A stretch of 64,000 bases of DNA. Origin: Psychromonas sp. B3M02. Its GTDB lineage: Bacteria > Pseudomonadota > Gammaproteobacteria > Enterobacterales > Psychromonadaceae. Below the pieces are notes generated by a model. The model saw only the letters and a list, made by a program, of their open reading frames with translations. It was not told the DNA's origin and ran no database searches. Both the position numbers and the translations under genes were made by a program. Shown here one piece after another: positions 45,851 to 55,556 of the stretch. Position 1 is the first letter of the stretch; each line of letters opens with the position of its first letter. The stretch is taken from positions 1-64,000 of the forward strand of contig NZ_QOCB01000110.1 of the NCBI RefSeq assembly GCF_003318165.1. The letters run 5' to 3'.

Positions 45851-46864
45851 ATGCCAATAACTGCTTTATTAAACGCTGCTTTAGCGAAGCGTGAATCCCT
45901 TCTGAATAACCTGTCTATTGAAGATCAACCTAAAACAGATTGTTTTCGTGTATTTCATGGCACAGTAGAAGGCGTTAATGGGCTTAATATCGATCGTTAC
46001 GGTGATGCATGGTTAATTCAAACCTTTCATGAAACCTTATCTGAAGCACAGTTAGATGAGATTAAAACGGTATTGTTAAATGTGGCGGATTTGCCTCTGG
46101 TTTATAACGACAGATCAAACAAAAACTCTCGTATTATTAATCAATTAGATGAAAGTACTGATGCTTTTGCACAAAGCGATCAAGTGATGTCTGAAAATGG
46201 CGTATTGTTTACCAGTAAATTGCGTCATGAAGGACAAGACCCACTGCTGTTTTTAGATATGCGTGTTGGCCGTGAATATATGAAAAAGCACAGTCATAAA
46301 AAAAGTGTATTAAATCTTTTCTCTTATACCTGTGGTATTGGTATTGCTGCAGGTGTGGGCGGTGCAAAGCGGGTTGTTAATGTCGATTTTTCTTCTTTTG
46401 CATTAGCCGCAGGACGTAAAAATGCGCAACTCAATGACGTCGAATCTGTTTGTCAGTTTATTCAAAGTGATGCATTTCCTGCTTTACGTCAGTTAGCAGG
46501 GCTTAAAGTCACCAGTCGTAATAACAAAAAACTACCTAGTTATCCTAAAATGTCTGCTTCGCAGTTTGATTTAGTCTTTTTAGATCCACCACGCTTTGCT
46601 AAAAGTGCTTTTGGCACGGTTGATCTCGTGAATGATTATCAAAGCCTGTTTAAGCCTGCGCTATTAACGACTAAACCCGGTGGTACTATTGTGTGTTGTA
46701 ACAATGTAGCTAAGGTTGATAAGGAAGTGTGGTTTAAAAGTTTAGTCCGTTGTGTAGAAAAGCAGGGCAGAGAAGTAACTGCGGTTGAATGGTTAGATTG
46801 CCACAACGATTTCCCTTCTTTTGATGATAACCACCCTTTAAAAATCGTAGCATTAACACTGTAA
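45851..46864 (+). CDS. Class I SAM-dependent methyltransferase, RlmI/RlmK-like
   Basis: The SAM-binding region is VLNLFSYTCGIGIAAGVGGAKRV (read in parts), with the acidic VVNVDFS after it, and the catalytic-type motif is VFLDPPRFAKS, typical of the RlmI/YccW group of 23S rRNA cytosine methyltransferases. The N-terminal part (NGLNIDRYGDAWLIQTFHETL) matches their second domain, but the PUA domain of RlmI is missing. It has 338 residues from the ATG at 45851; an in-frame TTG two codons upstream is not preferred. The substrate is not known. Confidence 0.78.
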   Translation: MPITALLNAALAKRESLLNNLSIEDQPKTDCFRVFHGTVEGVNGLNIDRYGDAWLIQTFHETLSEAQLDEIKTVLLNVADLPLVYNDRSNKNSRIINQLDESTDAFAQSDQVMSENGVLFTSKLRHEGQDPLLFLDMRVGREYMKKHSHKKSVLNLFSYTCGIGIAAGVGGAKRVVNVDFSSFALAAGRKNAQLNDVESVCQFIQSDAFPALRQLAGLKVTSRNNKKLPSYPKMSASQFDLVFLDPPRFAKSAFGTVDLVNDYQSLFKPALLTTKPGGTIVCCNNVAKVDKEVWFKSLVRCVEKQGREVTAVEWLDCHNDFPSFDDNHPLKIVALTL

Positions 46865-46896
46865 TACCAATTGCATTAAGTAAGTGATTGGCATTA
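46862..46896. repeat. Short inverted repeat related to the 11605-11710 element
   Basis: TAATACCAAT and ATTGGCATTA are inverted repeats with one mismatch around a 15-base spacer, overlapping the stop of the methyltransferase gene. The ends resemble those of the element at 11605-11710. Confidence 0.3.
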
Positions 46897-46903
46897 CAGA
46901 TAT

Positions 46904-46931
46904 AAAAAAGCCGAGTCTTCAACTCGGCTAG
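46904..46931 (-). terminator. Terminator of purEK
   Basis: AGCCGAGT / ACTCGGCT with a 5-base loop and a T-run in the minus direction, 21 bases past the purK stop. Confidence 0.85.
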
Positions 46932-46951
46932 TATTGATGCATTTGCAGTGA

Positions 46952-48100
46952 TTATTTTTCTAATAAACGCTGTGCAGTGCTTTTAACACCTGGGTAATTT
47001 TCCTCAGGTAATATTTCAGCTAGTTTTAATAACTTTTCCGCTAAAGCTGCATTTGATTCCGCTGACACATTGATATGCCCCATCTTACGGCCTGCACGTT
47101 GTGCTTTACCGTACCAGTGGCTTTTTACATCACTGATGCTAAGTACTTGCTCACTGATATCTGCTTGACCTAATACATTGATCATCGCACTCACTTTTTG
47201 CAGATTAGTATCACCTAATGGTAAACCTGCTACAGCACGCATATGGTTTTCAAATTGACTACATGCAGTACCTTGTTGTGTCCAGTGACCAGAGTTATGT
47301 ACACGCGGTGCAATTTCATTAACCATTAATTGACCGTCTACATCAAAGAATTCAATGGCTAATACACCCACGTAATCCATATCTGCAGATAGTTTGTTAA
47401 ATGCATCAATCGCTTGCTGTTGAACGCTAAGCTCAATTTCAGTGGCTAATGATAGCGTTAATACACCATCAGTATGTTGATTTTCAGTCACTGGGTAGAT
47501 AGCAATGTTACCTGCTTTATCGCGGGCTCCAATTACTGATACTTCGCGGTTAAATGGGATCATTTTCTCTGCGATAATACTGTGTGGGAAACTTTCAGTA
47601 CCCGCAGCAATAAACTCAGCCATTTCAGACCAAATAGTCTCTAATTGATCAATTGATTTTAAGCGCCATTGGCCTTTACCATCATAACCCGCTTGGCAGG
47701 TTTTAATCACTAATGGTAAACCTAACAGTGACACAGAATCGACTAGGTGTTGCTTTTCAGTGATCAATTTATACGGTGCAGAAGGTACGCCAGTTTTATC
47801 CAGCAGTGCTTTTTCAATGCTACGGTCACCGCCAGCTTTGATTGCTGCTTTACCTGGGTAAAACTTTCCACTGTCATGGCATAACGCCAGTACATCATCA
47901 GGAATATGTTCAAACTCACAGGTGATCACATCAACCAAGGTAATTGCGTCTTCAAGTGATTGCTCATATGACTGTAACGTCAGTGGGTGAATAACTTGCT
48001 TTGAACCTACGTCATAGGCGCGCACATTTAGATTTAACGGCGCCGCTTCTAAACTCATCATGCGTGCAAGTTGCCCTGCACCTAAAACTAGAATATTCAT
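46952..48100 (-). CDS. purK: N5-carboxyaminoimidazole ribonucleotide synthase
   Basis: PurK is an ATP-grasp enzyme that makes N5-CAIR from AIR, ATP and bicarbonate in purine synthesis. The N-terminus ILVLGAGQLARMMSLEA and the ATP-grasp segments TCQAGYDGKGQWR and VGVLAIEFFDVDGQLMVNEIAPRVHNSGHWTQ (read in parts) are intact. It has 382 residues. The upstream purE stop lies 1 base before its start. Confidence 0.96.
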   Translation of the reverse strand: MNILVLGAGQLARMMSLEAAPLNLNVRAYDVGSKQVIHPLTLQSYEQSLEDAITLVDVITCEFEHIPDDVLALCHDSGKFYPGKAAIKAGGDRSIEKALLDKTGVPSAPYKLITEKQHLVDSVSLLGLPLVIKTCQAGYDGKGQWRLKSIDQLETIWSEMAEFIAAGTESFPHSIIAEKMIPFNREVSVIGARDKAGNIAIYPVTENQHTDGVLTLSLATEIELSVQQQAIDAFNKLSADMDYVGVLAIEFFDVDGQLMVNEIAPRVHNSGHWTQQGTACSQFENHMRAVAGLPLGDTNLQKVSAMINVLGQADISEQVLSISDVKSHWYGKAQRAGRKMGHINVSAESNAALAEKLLKLAEILPEENYPGVKSTAQRLLEK

Positions 48101-48101
48101 A

Positions 48102-48584
48102 TTAAACCGCTGGATCTGGGTTAGCTAATACGGTGTCTGTTTGCTTTTGGCGGAACTCATCCACTTTAGCAAGCAGTTCAGGTTGTTGGCATGCAAGAAT
48201 TTGCGTTGCTAATAGGCCTGCATTTGCAGCACCGGCTTCGCCGATTGCCAATGTACCTACAGCAACACCTTTAGGCATTTGGCAAATTGATAATAATGAA
48301 TCAACGCCTTTTAATGCTTTAGATTGAACTGGTACACCTAATACAGGTAAGCTGGTGAAAGCCGCTGCCATGCCTGGTAAGTGTGCAGCACCACCAGCAC
48401 CAGCAATAATTACTTTAATGCCACGTTCAGCAGCACTAGAAGCGTAATCAGCTAATAGTTGTGGGGTACGGTGTGCAGAAACCACTCGTGTTTCATATTC
48501 AACACCAAAAGAATCTAACATGTTTGCCGCGTGTTCCATGGTCGGCCAGTCAGACTTAGAGCCCATTATAATACCAACTTTCAT
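48102..48584 (-). CDS. purE: N5-carboxyaminoimidazole ribonucleotide mutase
   Basis: PurE converts N5-CAIR to [26 protein letters not shown] and [18 protein letters not shown] are family signatures around the active-site serine and histidine. The 160 residues are typical of class I PurE. It forms the purEK pair. Confidence 0.97.
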   Translation of the reverse strand: MKVGIIMGSKSDWPTMEHAANMLDSFGVEYETRVVSAHRTPQLLADYASSAAERGIKVIIAGAGGAAHLPGMAAAFTSLPVLGVPVQSKALKGVDSLLSICQMPKGVAVGTLAIGEAGAANAGLLATQILACQQPELLAKVDEFRQKQTDTVLANPDPAV

Positions 48585-48697
48585 ACATACTCCTGTAATA
48601 GGGGGATAATTTATAATCCGCGCGATTATACCCGTTAGGCTATAAGATGCAAAGTTCGGTTGGTTAATTAGTAGGGGGGATTTTGGGGCTTAAATTT

Positions 48698-48731
48698 TAA
48701 AAAACCTCCGCGTTTAATAGCGAAGGTTTTG
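48698..48731 (-). terminator. Terminator of the dprA-smg-yrdD-tsaC group
   Basis: On the minus strand AAACCTTCGC / GCGGAGGTTTTTT forms a stem with one mismatch ending in a T-run, 28 bases past the tsaC stop. Confidence 0.8.
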
Positions 48732-48758
48732 ATTCAATTAATGATGACTAGAATAGGT

Positions 48759-49328
48759 TTAACGTAAACGCTTGCCGGTGACAGCATCATGGATTTGTGA
48801 GGGATTTTCTAAACCTGTAACAGGGTAGTTAACCACATAATTAAGCAATGAATGGTTAACAAACATCTGCTCCACTTGTTCTGCAGTTATACAGGATGGT
48901 TCGCCAGATAAGTTAGCGCTGGTGGAAATAATAGGCTTGCCAAACTCATTACATATTGCTTGCACAGTAGGGTGTTCGGTAACACGTACGGCAATGCTAT
49001 CAAAGTCACCACTAACGAGCTTAGAGAGTGAGGCTTGTACAGGAACAACCCAAGTGAAAGGGCCTGGCCAAGTGGCTTTAATATTATCTAACTGTTCAAC
49101 GCTTAGTGATGAAAAGTCTGCATAACCTTGTAGCTGTTCGATATTAGCGGCAATTAAAATTAAACCTTTATGCGCTGGGCGTTGTTTTAAGTCGAGAATT
49201 TTTTGAATGGCAACTTCGCTATCCGGATCGCAACCTAATCCAAATACCGATTCTGTTGGGTAAGCAATAACACCCTCTGATTTTAAAGCTAACAGTGCTT
49301 GAGAAAGCGTATTTTTATCCATTGTCAT
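48759..49328 (-). CDS. tsaC: Threonylcarbamoyl-AMP synthase TsaC (YrdC)
   Basis: TsaC makes threonylcarbamoyl-AMP for the t6A37 tRNA modification. AYPTESVFGLGCDPDSE, LKQRPAHKGLILIAAN and PGPFTWVVP are the conserved ATP and threonine sites. It has 189 residues. The start ATG at 49328 has GGAGC 7 bases upstream. The yrdD neighbour is typical. Confidence 0.95.
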   Translation of the reverse strand: MTMDKNTLSQALLALKSEGVIAYPTESVFGLGCDPDSEVAIQKILDLKQRPAHKGLILIAANIEQLQGYADFSSLSVEQLDNIKATWPGPFTWVVPVQASLSKLVSGDFDSIAVRVTEHPTVQAICNEFGKPIISTSANLSGEPSCITAEQVEQMFVNHSLLNYVVNYPVTGLENPSQIHDAVTGKRLR

Positions 49329-49375
49329 TTATTGCTCCACTAATTTTTAACGTGTTTACTACAAACAGCCAATAA

Positions 49376-49930
49376 TTATATAGGTTTACTGCGGTAACCA
49401 CATCCTTTTTTAGGGCAGATCATACGCGTTGCAGTGGCTGTTTTGCGCTCGACTAAGATAGGCCATTTGCAATCTGGGCAGAACTCATTCACTGGCTTAT
49501 CATTCACTGCATATTTGCAGTCAGGGTAGTTATCACAAGCATAAAAGGTTTTACCAAAACGTGATTGACGGGCAACTAGGTGACCATTTTTACAACTAGG
49601 GCAAGCAACATCAGCTTCGGTTTTTTCTGGTTGAGCAGCTTGCTCAGAGAGTTGTGCCGTATGCTCACAGGTTGGATAGTCACTACAACCAATAAATAGA
49701 CCAAAGCGACCTTGTTTAAGAACCAATTCATGCTGACATAAAGGGCAACTTGTCCCAGTGAGCACTTTTTTGATATCACTTTTTTCATGCAGTGGACGTA
49801 AGTAGTCACATTCAGGGTAAGCACTACAGCCTAAGAAAGGACCTTGTTTACCATTTCTAATATGTAATGCTGAACCACACTTAGGGCATGGCTCAGTGAC
49901 TTTTTTATGGTGTGTGGTCAGGCTGCTCAT
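49376..49930 (-). CDS. yrdD: Topoisomerase-type zinc-finger protein YrdD
   Basis: The protein contains four Cys4 zinc ribbons of the kind found at the C-terminus of topoisomerase I: CPKCGSALHIRNGKQGPFL...C, CPLCQHELVLKQGRFGLFI...C, CPSCKNGHLVARQSRFGKT...C, and CPDCKWPILVERKTATATR...C. The 184 residues hold no catalytic domain, so it is presumably a nucleic-acid-binding protein. Its start meets the smg stop directly. Confidence 0.92.
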   Translation of the reverse strand: MSSLTTHHKKVTEPCPKCGSALHIRNGKQGPFLGCSAYPECDYLRPLHEKSDIKKVLTGTSCPLCQHELVLKQGRFGLFIGCSDYPTCEHTAQLSEQAAQPEKTEADVACPSCKNGHLVARQSRFGKTFYACDNYPDCKYAVNDKPVNEFCPDCKWPILVERKTATATRMICPKKGCGYRSKPI

Positions 49931-50404
49931 TTAATGAATCAGCCCCTCTTCAAAGTCCATGACCATAGATTCTAATTGTAGGAATGCATCGTCACTCACA
50001 GGGTCATTGAATAACACCATTAGGATTAACCATTTAACATCTTCTAGAATTAACTCACCGCTGTCTAATGCCATGATGCAATCGATCACCATTTCGCGGG
50101 TATGTGTAGTTAGGATTTTAGCTTCTTCTAGGTAGTTAATGTAATTACGACAGGTCAAAGAGATTTGACGTTGTTCTTGTTTATTATAAATACGGTGAGA
50201 AGTTTTCTTCTCTGCGGTAGCGCGGCTTTGAGGCTCTTGATTATGCATGTTAGCTAAATTGTCTAACCAAGCTAATGCTTTGGTTATATCAGACTTTTGA
50301 AAGCCTTCTTGCATTAATTCATCGGTCACCTCTTGTGTATCAAGCTCCATAGTTTGGTCAACTTGTATATAACTTTCAAAGAGATACATGATAATTTCGA
50401 ACAT
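49931..50404 (-). CDS. smg: Smg family protein (DUF494)
   Basis: This 157-residue conserved protein starts MFEIIMYLFESYIQVDQTME and ends VMDFEEGLIH, the recognisable DUF494 pattern. It is predicted to be helical. Its function is unknown; it always lies by dprA in gammaproteobacteria. Confidence 0.93.
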   Translation of the reverse strand: MFEIIMYLFESYIQVDQTMELDTQEVTDELMQEGFQKSDITKALAWLDNLANMHNQEPQSRATAEKKTSHRIYNKQEQRQISLTCRNYINYLEEAKILTTHTREMVIDCIMALDSGELILEDVKWLILMVLFNDPVSDDAFLQLESMVMDFEEGLIH

Positions 50405-50406
50405 AG

Positions 50407-51519
50407 CTAGCCTTTTAACTTAGTATAACCTTGCGGTTGGACGGTAATTATACCATTTATCTCTAATTCTATTAACTGATTTTGTAAGCTGACAACATCT
50501 AATCCACTTCGTGCTAGCAAGGTCTCAAAACTGGTTAGATTATAATCGATTAATGCGACTAAAGGTGATTGTTTACTTACTGGCGGAGTACTGTCTTCTG
50601 TGGCTATTTGGGGTAATTGCAAAGCAGGAAACTCATTAATAATATCATTACAATCTAACACTAGTTTCGCACCTTGCTGGATTAACTTTAAACAACCACA
50701 GGCTTGTGGATTATCAATTGAGCCAGGTAAAGCAAATACTTCTCTATTTTGCTCGTTAGCATAACGGGCTGTAATTAATGAACCACTTTTGAGAGATGCC
50801 TCGATAACCAGCGTACCTAAACTTAATCCAGAAACAATGCGATTACGCCTAGGAAAGTTGCTCGGGTAAGCAGGAGTATCTGGCCAAAACTCAGAGATTA
50901 ATAGCCCTTGTTCAGATACCTGTTGAGCAAGCTCAAAGTGACGTTTTGGGTAAATGTTATTTAAGCCGGTGCCTAACACCGCAATGGTTGAACCTCTACG
51001 TTTTAACGCGCCACGATGTGCCATGCCATCGACACCAATAGCTAAACCGCTGGTGACCGTTATGCCACTATCAGATAACTGTTGTGCAAGGTCGTGAGCT
51101 TTCTCTTGCCCATAGGGTGTACAACTCCTACTACCAACTATGGCTACCTGAGGCGCATTAAGTAGCTTGATATTACCTTTTACAAATAGCAACAAAGGAG
51201 CACTACTGATCTGTTTTAATAGTGCAGGATATTCTGGGTCATCATAACTAATAATATATTGATTCAGTGTCGGTTGATGCCAAGATAAGCATTGTTGAAT
51301 ATGTTTTTGGTTAGGGTGTAGAAAGGCATCTATTTGTTGTTCGTTGAGCTTTAACGCAGCAAGTTGCTTAGCGTTGAGTTGAAATAGGGATTGAATTGAA
51401 TAATGACTTAGTAGGGTAAATATTTTGCGTTTTTGTAAAGCTGGAATAGCATCAAGTGCTATCCAGCAATACAGAGGGTTGTTGGTTAACTCGTTGTCAA
51501 ATAATGAACCTTGAATAAT
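50407..51519 (-). CDS. dprA: DNA-processing protein DprA (Smf), non-canonical start
   Basis: DprA loads RecA on incoming single-stranded DNA in transformation. The Rossmann-like core has VAIVGSRSCTPYGQEKAHDLA, TSGLAIGVDGMAHRGAL, IAVLGTGLN, YPSNFPRRNRIVSGLS and SGSLITARYANEQNREVFALPG (read in parts). The frame is open and homologous far upstream of the first TTG at 51195: it encodes a SAM-like N-terminal domain and SYDDPEYPALLKQISSAPL. An in-frame stop lies at 51523-51525, and no ATG, GTG or TTG occurs between. The best start is ATT at 51519, with AAGG 6 bases upstream, giving 370 residues (E. coli 374). CTG at about 51470 is an alternative. A C-terminal winged helix is present. Confidence 0.85.
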   Translation of the reverse strand: MIQGSLFDNELTNNPLYCWIALDAIPALQKRKIFTLLSHYSIQSLFQLNAKQLAALKLNEQQIDAFLHPNQKHIQQCLSWHQPTLNQYIISYDDPEYPALLKQISSAPLLLFVKGNIKLLNAPQVAIVGSRSCTPYGQEKAHDLAQQLSDSGITVTSGLAIGVDGMAHRGALKRRGSTIAVLGTGLNNIYPKRHFELAQQVSEQGLLISEFWPDTPAYPSNFPRRNRIVSGLSLGTLVIEASLKSGSLITARYANEQNREVFALPGSIDNPQACGCLKLIQQGAKLVLDCNDIINEFPALQLPQIATEDSTPPVSKQSPLVALIDYNLTSFETLLARSGLDVVSLQNQLIELEINGIITVQPQGYTKLKG

Positions 51520-51540
51520 AACCTACCTTAATTAAAAGGT

Positions 51541-52617
51541 TTAAAACGATAACCCTTCAATTTTATATGTTGAACCGATAACATCTTTACCGCGCATTAA
51601 GATTGCGATGCTAAGGTTTTCATAGACCTTAAATACCATCAACTCACCAACACGTTCCGCTGGTAGTGTGATATCTGGATCACCAATTTGATCAAAGGCA
51701 TCACCATCTTCTTGATAGATAACATCATCATTCACTAAGATTGCTTGGCCTGAGCGTAAGATAGAGAACATTGAACCTATTTGTATTCCATCCATTTTGC
51801 CTTTATCAATCACTACAACATCCCATTTACCGATAGCAGATGGACCATTAAGTGATGATAATATTTGACCTTTAACCGATTTACTTACAGGCTTAGGAAT
51901 AAAGTAAGCAGGTAAGCTTTCGTATTCAGGAATCGGCAAGATTAAATCACCTTGACGCGCCTCTCTTGAGCTTCTGAGTAAATCAAGAGGCGTTGCTTCA
52001 GCTGTAGTATCAACATTAGGACTTTTAGATACCTGAGCTTGACCGATAAAGAGTAGTTCAGAGCCAAGATTTTCGCTATATTTCCCTTTGAAGTTTTCAC
52101 CTAGGCGGTAAATGCCGTAAAGCTTATTCTCATCAAATTGACCTTGACCGTAAAAAATATCACCCTCAAAGAAACGTGGAGAACCTACCGCATCACCTAA
52201 TACTTTTGGTGTTCCTTCTAATAAATCAGGTGAGATGATGTGATCTTTAGTTAGGAAAGCAGAGAGTCTGTTTAATGGAATAATTGGAATCGCTTGGTCT
52301 TTCTCTTGAATACGTGGTGTAGGAGAAAGCTTTTTAAGGCGTTTACGGGTTAACCTTGGTTCACCATCAACCCAAATAAGGTTAAGTACATCACCAGGAT
52401 AAATAAGGTGTGGGTTGGCTATTTGGCTGTTGTTTTCCCATAAGCGGGGCCATAACCATGGGCTATTTAAAAATAGCGCTGATATATCCCATAGTGTGTC
52501 TCCCTTTTTCACTATGTATGTTTCTGGATGATCTGCTCGTAGTTTTAGTGTGTCAGCGAATGCTGTGATCGACAACACAACCCCAACTAGGAGCGATGCA
52601 ATAAGTTTTAATTTCAT
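51541..52617 (-). CDS. LysM-domain peptidoglycan-associated protein
   Basis: A signal peptide (MKLKLIASLLVGVVLSITAFA) is followed by one LysM domain (YIVKKGDTLWDISALFLNSPWLWPRLW...NPHLIYPGDVLNL, about residues 33-82) that binds peptidoglycan. A large C-terminal part (about residues 100-358) of unknown function follows and contains no enzymatic motif that I recognise. Homologues are found between dprA and def in Vibrio and relatives. The stop lies 15 bases before the dprA stop region on the other side of a short gap, in the same direction as dprA. Confidence 0.88.
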   Translation of the reverse strand: MKLKLIASLLVGVVLSITAFADTLKLRADHPETYIVKKGDTLWDISALFLNSPWLWPRLWENNSQIANPHLIYPGDVLNLIWVDGEPRLTRKRLKKLSPTPRIQEKDQAIPIIPLNRLSAFLTKDHIISPDLLEGTPKVLGDAVGSPRFFEGDIFYGQGQFDENKLYGIYRLGENFKGKYSENLGSELLFIGQAQVSKSPNVDTTAEATPLDLLRSSREARQGDLILPIPEYESLPAYFIPKPVSKSVKGQILSSLNGPSAIGKWDVVVIDKGKMDGIQIGSMFSILRSGQAILVNDDVIYQEDGDAFDQIGDPDITLPAERVGELMVFKVYENLSIAILMRGKDVIGSTYKIEGLSF

Positions 52618-52712
52618 AACAATCCTTGCCCTGTGATTAATAAAACTGTTTTTTATAATAGGAAATGACTAGAATTAACTTTTTTATTATTAATAATGAG
52701 AGCGATAATACC

Positions 52713-53225
52713 ATGGCTTTACTTGAAGTATTACATTTTCCAGATGATCGTTTAAGAACGGTTGCTAAACCTGTCGAAGAGATCACCCCTGAAATCAAGC
52801 AATTCGCTGCAGATATGATTGAAACCATGTATGACGAAGATGGTGTTGGTCTTGCTGCAACGCAAGTAAACGTACATCAACGTATAGTGGTTATTGATGT
52901 ATCAGCTGAACGCAATCAACCTCTAGTATTGATCAACCCAACCATTTTAGAAAGTGATGGTGTTGAAATTTCTGAAGAAGGTTGTTTGTCAGTACCTGAA
53001 ACCAATGCTGAAGTGCAACGTGCTGAATTTGTTACCTTACAATACCAAGACTTAGACGGCGACACACAAGTGGTTAAAGCTGACGGTTTATTTGCGGTAT
53101 GTATCCAACATGAATTAGATCATCTAAAAGGTAAGTTATTCATTGATTACTTATCACCATTCAAACAAAAGCGCGTTAAAGCAAAATTAGAAAAGTTAAA
53201 ACGTCAGCAGAAAAAATTCTCATAA
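52713..53225 (+). CDS. def: Peptide deformylase
   Basis: Def removes the formyl group from nascent proteins. The three metal-site motifs are present: [18 protein letters not shown] (metal cysteine) and QHELDHLKG (HExxH). I chose the ATG at 52713 (170 residues; E. coli 169), where the protein starts [20 protein letters not shown], rather than an upstream in-frame ATG at 52665. It is divergent from the lysM-dprA-smg group and first in the def-fmt-rsmB-trkA operon. Confidence 0.96.
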   Translation: MALLEVLHFPDDRLRTVAKPVEEITPEIKQFAADMIETMYDEDGVGLAATQVNVHQRIVVIDVSAERNQPLVLINPTILESDGVEISEEGCLSVPETNAEVQRAEFVTLQYQDLDGDTQVVKADGLFAVCIQHELDHLKGKLFIDYLSPFKQKRVKAKLEKLKRQQKKFS

Positions 53226-53254
53226 GTATACATTCATCAGTTTAAGGTTATTTT

Positions 53255-54208
53255 GTGGAAAAACTAAAAATCATTTTTGCAGGCACTCCAGATTTTGCTG
53301 CTAATCATTTACAGGCATTAATTGATACTGAATTTAACGTGGTAGGTGTTTACAGTCAGCCTGATCGTCCTGCTGGACGAGGTAAAAAACTGACTGCCAG
53401 TGCAGTAAAAGAGGTGGCATTAGCCAATGATATTGCGGTTTATCAACCAGAAAACTTTAAACAAGCTGAAAGTGTTGAGCAATTAGCTTCATTAGATGCT
53501 GATTTAATGATTGTGGTTGCCTATGGCCTCATTTTGCCAAAAAGCGTGTTAACCACACCGCGTTTAGGTTGTTTGAACGTGCATGGTTCATTATTACCAA
53601 GATGGCGAGGTGCTGCACCTTTCCAACGTGCTATTTGGGCTGGTGATAAAGAAACGGGCGTAACCATCATGCAAATGGATGAAGGTTTAGACACCGGTGA
53701 TATGCTAAAAAAAGTCAGCTGCCCAATTGATGCCGATGAAACTAGCGCGTCTTTATACGCTAAAGTAGCAGAGCAAGCACCATCAGTGCTGATTGATACT
53801 ATTCAACAGTTACAGGCAGGTGAGCTAGTTGCAGAAAAGCAAGATGAAAGCGCAGCGACCTACGCTAAAAAATTAAGCAAAGCAGAAGCGCAAATCGACT
53901 GGAAGGATGATGCAGAATTCATCGACCGTTGTATTCGTGCTTTCAATCCTTGGCCTATTAGCCATTTTCAATGGGTAGGACAAGTGATCAAAGTACATCA
54001 AGCCAAAATAGTGGATACAGAGACAACAGCAACACCAGGTGCCGTGTTGAAAGTAGATAAACAAGGTATCCAGGTAGCCACTGGTAAAGGTGTGTTAAAT
54101 TTAGAAATCATCCAATTGGCAGGTAAAAAAGCGATGCCGGTCGCGGATGTTTTAAACTCTCGTCATGACCTATTTACTACATCAAGCAACTTACTCGAAC
54201 AAGGTTAA
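53255..54208 (+). CDS. fmt: Methionyl-tRNA formyltransferase
   Basis: Fmt formylates initiator Met-tRNA using 10-formyltetrahydrofolate. [17 protein letters not shown] and the active-site [22 protein letters not shown] are intact, with a C-terminal OB-like domain. The GTG start at 53255 has AAGG about 7 bases upstream. It has 317 residues. rsmB follows after 5 bases. Confidence 0.97.
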   Translation: MEKLKIIFAGTPDFAANHLQALIDTEFNVVGVYSQPDRPAGRGKKLTASAVKEVALANDIAVYQPENFKQAESVEQLASLDADLMIVVAYGLILPKSVLTTPRLGCLNVHGSLLPRWRGAAPFQRAIWAGDKETGVTIMQMDEGLDTGDMLKKVSCPIDADETSASLYAKVAEQAPSVLIDTIQQLQAGELVAEKQDESAATYAKKLSKAEAQIDWKDDAEFIDRCIRAFNPWPISHFQWVGQVIKVHQAKIVDTETTATPGAVLKVDKQGIQVATGKGVLNLEIIQLAGKKAMPVADVLNSRHDLFTTSSNLLEQG

Positions 54209-54213
54209 CAACA

Positions 54214-55512
54214 ATGAATGTACGTGCGATTGCCGCTAAAGTATTAAATCAAGTGGTAGAGAAGGGGCAGTCGTTATCACAAGCATTGCCAGCCATACAG
54301 CAGGAACTCACTCCTAAAGATAAAGCGCTAGTACAAATGCTCTGTTACGGAGTATTACGTACTTTGCCTCGTTTAGATTTCTTCTGTCGTTCGTTAATGA
54401 AAAAACCATTAACGGGCAAACAGCGTGATTTACACTTTCTAATTCTAGTTGGCATGTATCAACTCTTATATACCCGTATCCCAAGCCATGCCGCCGTTGG
54501 CGAAACGGTAAATGGTGCCAAAGCCCTAAAGAAACCAGCTTTAAAAGGCATGATTAACGGCGTATTAAGAAGCTTTTTACGTGAACAAGAAAGCTTGATC
54601 GAACAGGCAGATCAACAACCTGCTTTATTATATTGTCACCCAAGTTGGTTAGTGAAGCGTTTACAAGCAGCTTACGGTGAGCAGAAAGCTGCGCAAATCA
54701 TGACTGAGAATAACCAACAAGCACCAATGTGGTTACGTGTTAATGCACGCTTTCATGATCGTGAGCAATATCTTGCGCTGTTAACAGAGCAAGATAAGCA
54801 AGCGGAAGGTATTGATAATAATGATAATGCGCTATGTTTAGAAAATGCTTGTGATGTTTACCAATTACCTGGTTTTGAACAAGGTTGGGTATCTGTACAA
54901 GATGGTGCAGCACAGTTAGCAGCCCATTATTTACAAGCACAACCCAATGAACTTATCTTAGATGCATGTTCAGCACCAGGCGGTAAAACGGTTCATACTT
55001 TAGAGTTACAGCCAGAGCTTAAACAGATGGTGGCGGTGGATTTTGATGAAAAGCGTTTATTACGTGTACAGGAAAACTTGGAACGATTGAATCTGCAAGC
55101 GACTGTGATCCATGGTGATGCCTCTAAACCTGAACAGTGGTGGTCAGGTGAGCAATTCGATCGTATCTTATGTGACGCTCCTTGTAGTGCCACGGGTGTG
55201 ATTCGTCGTCACCCAGATATTCGTTGGTTACGCCGTGATAGTGATATCAATGAGCTAGTGGCATTACAGCAAGATATCCTGCAGGCTTTATGGCAAAAAC
55301 TAAAACCGGGTGGGGTGCTGTTATATGCAACATGCTCTATTTTACCCGATGAAAATGATCTGCAGATTGAGCGATTTTTAGCAGCAACTAGCGATGCATC
55401 ATTAATTCCACTAGACAGTAAAGTCAGTGACAGTGTTTGCCAGCGTCAAATCTTGCCGAATGAGCAAAAAATGGATGGTTTCTATTACGCAAAATTGCAA
55501 AAAGCGTTATAA
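54214..55512 (+). CDS. rsmB: 16S rRNA (cytosine-967-C5)-methyltransferase RsmB
   Basis: RsmB methylates C967 of 16S rRNA. An N-terminal NusB-like helical domain (about residues 1-140) precedes the SAM domain with [35 protein letters not shown] (motif IV PC) and [11 protein letters not shown] (motif VI TC, the catalytic cysteine). The 432 residues are normal. Confidence 0.96.
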   Translation: MNVRAIAAKVLNQVVEKGQSLSQALPAIQQELTPKDKALVQMLCYGVLRTLPRLDFFCRSLMKKPLTGKQRDLHFLILVGMYQLLYTRIPSHAAVGETVNGAKALKKPALKGMINGVLRSFLREQESLIEQADQQPALLYCHPSWLVKRLQAAYGEQKAAQIMTENNQQAPMWLRVNARFHDREQYLALLTEQDKQAEGIDNNDNALCLENACDVYQLPGFEQGWVSVQDGAAQLAAHYLQAQPNELILDACSAPGGKTVHTLELQPELKQMVAVDFDEKRLLRVQENLERLNLQATVIHGDASKPEQWWSGEQFDRILCDAPCSATGVIRRHPDIRWLRRDSDINELVALQQDILQALWQKLKPGGVLLYATCSILPDENDLQIERFLAATSDASLIPLDSKVSDSVCQRQILPNEQKMDGFYYAKLQKAL

Positions 55513-55556
55513 AACGATAACAACAATAAGAGTCAATCGATAACTAGTGAGACGAA

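Noticed and set aside
49376-49930. YrdD as a truncated topoisomerase I pseudogene
   Set aside because: It has the normal length and position of the independent four-finger YrdD protein beside tsaC and smg.
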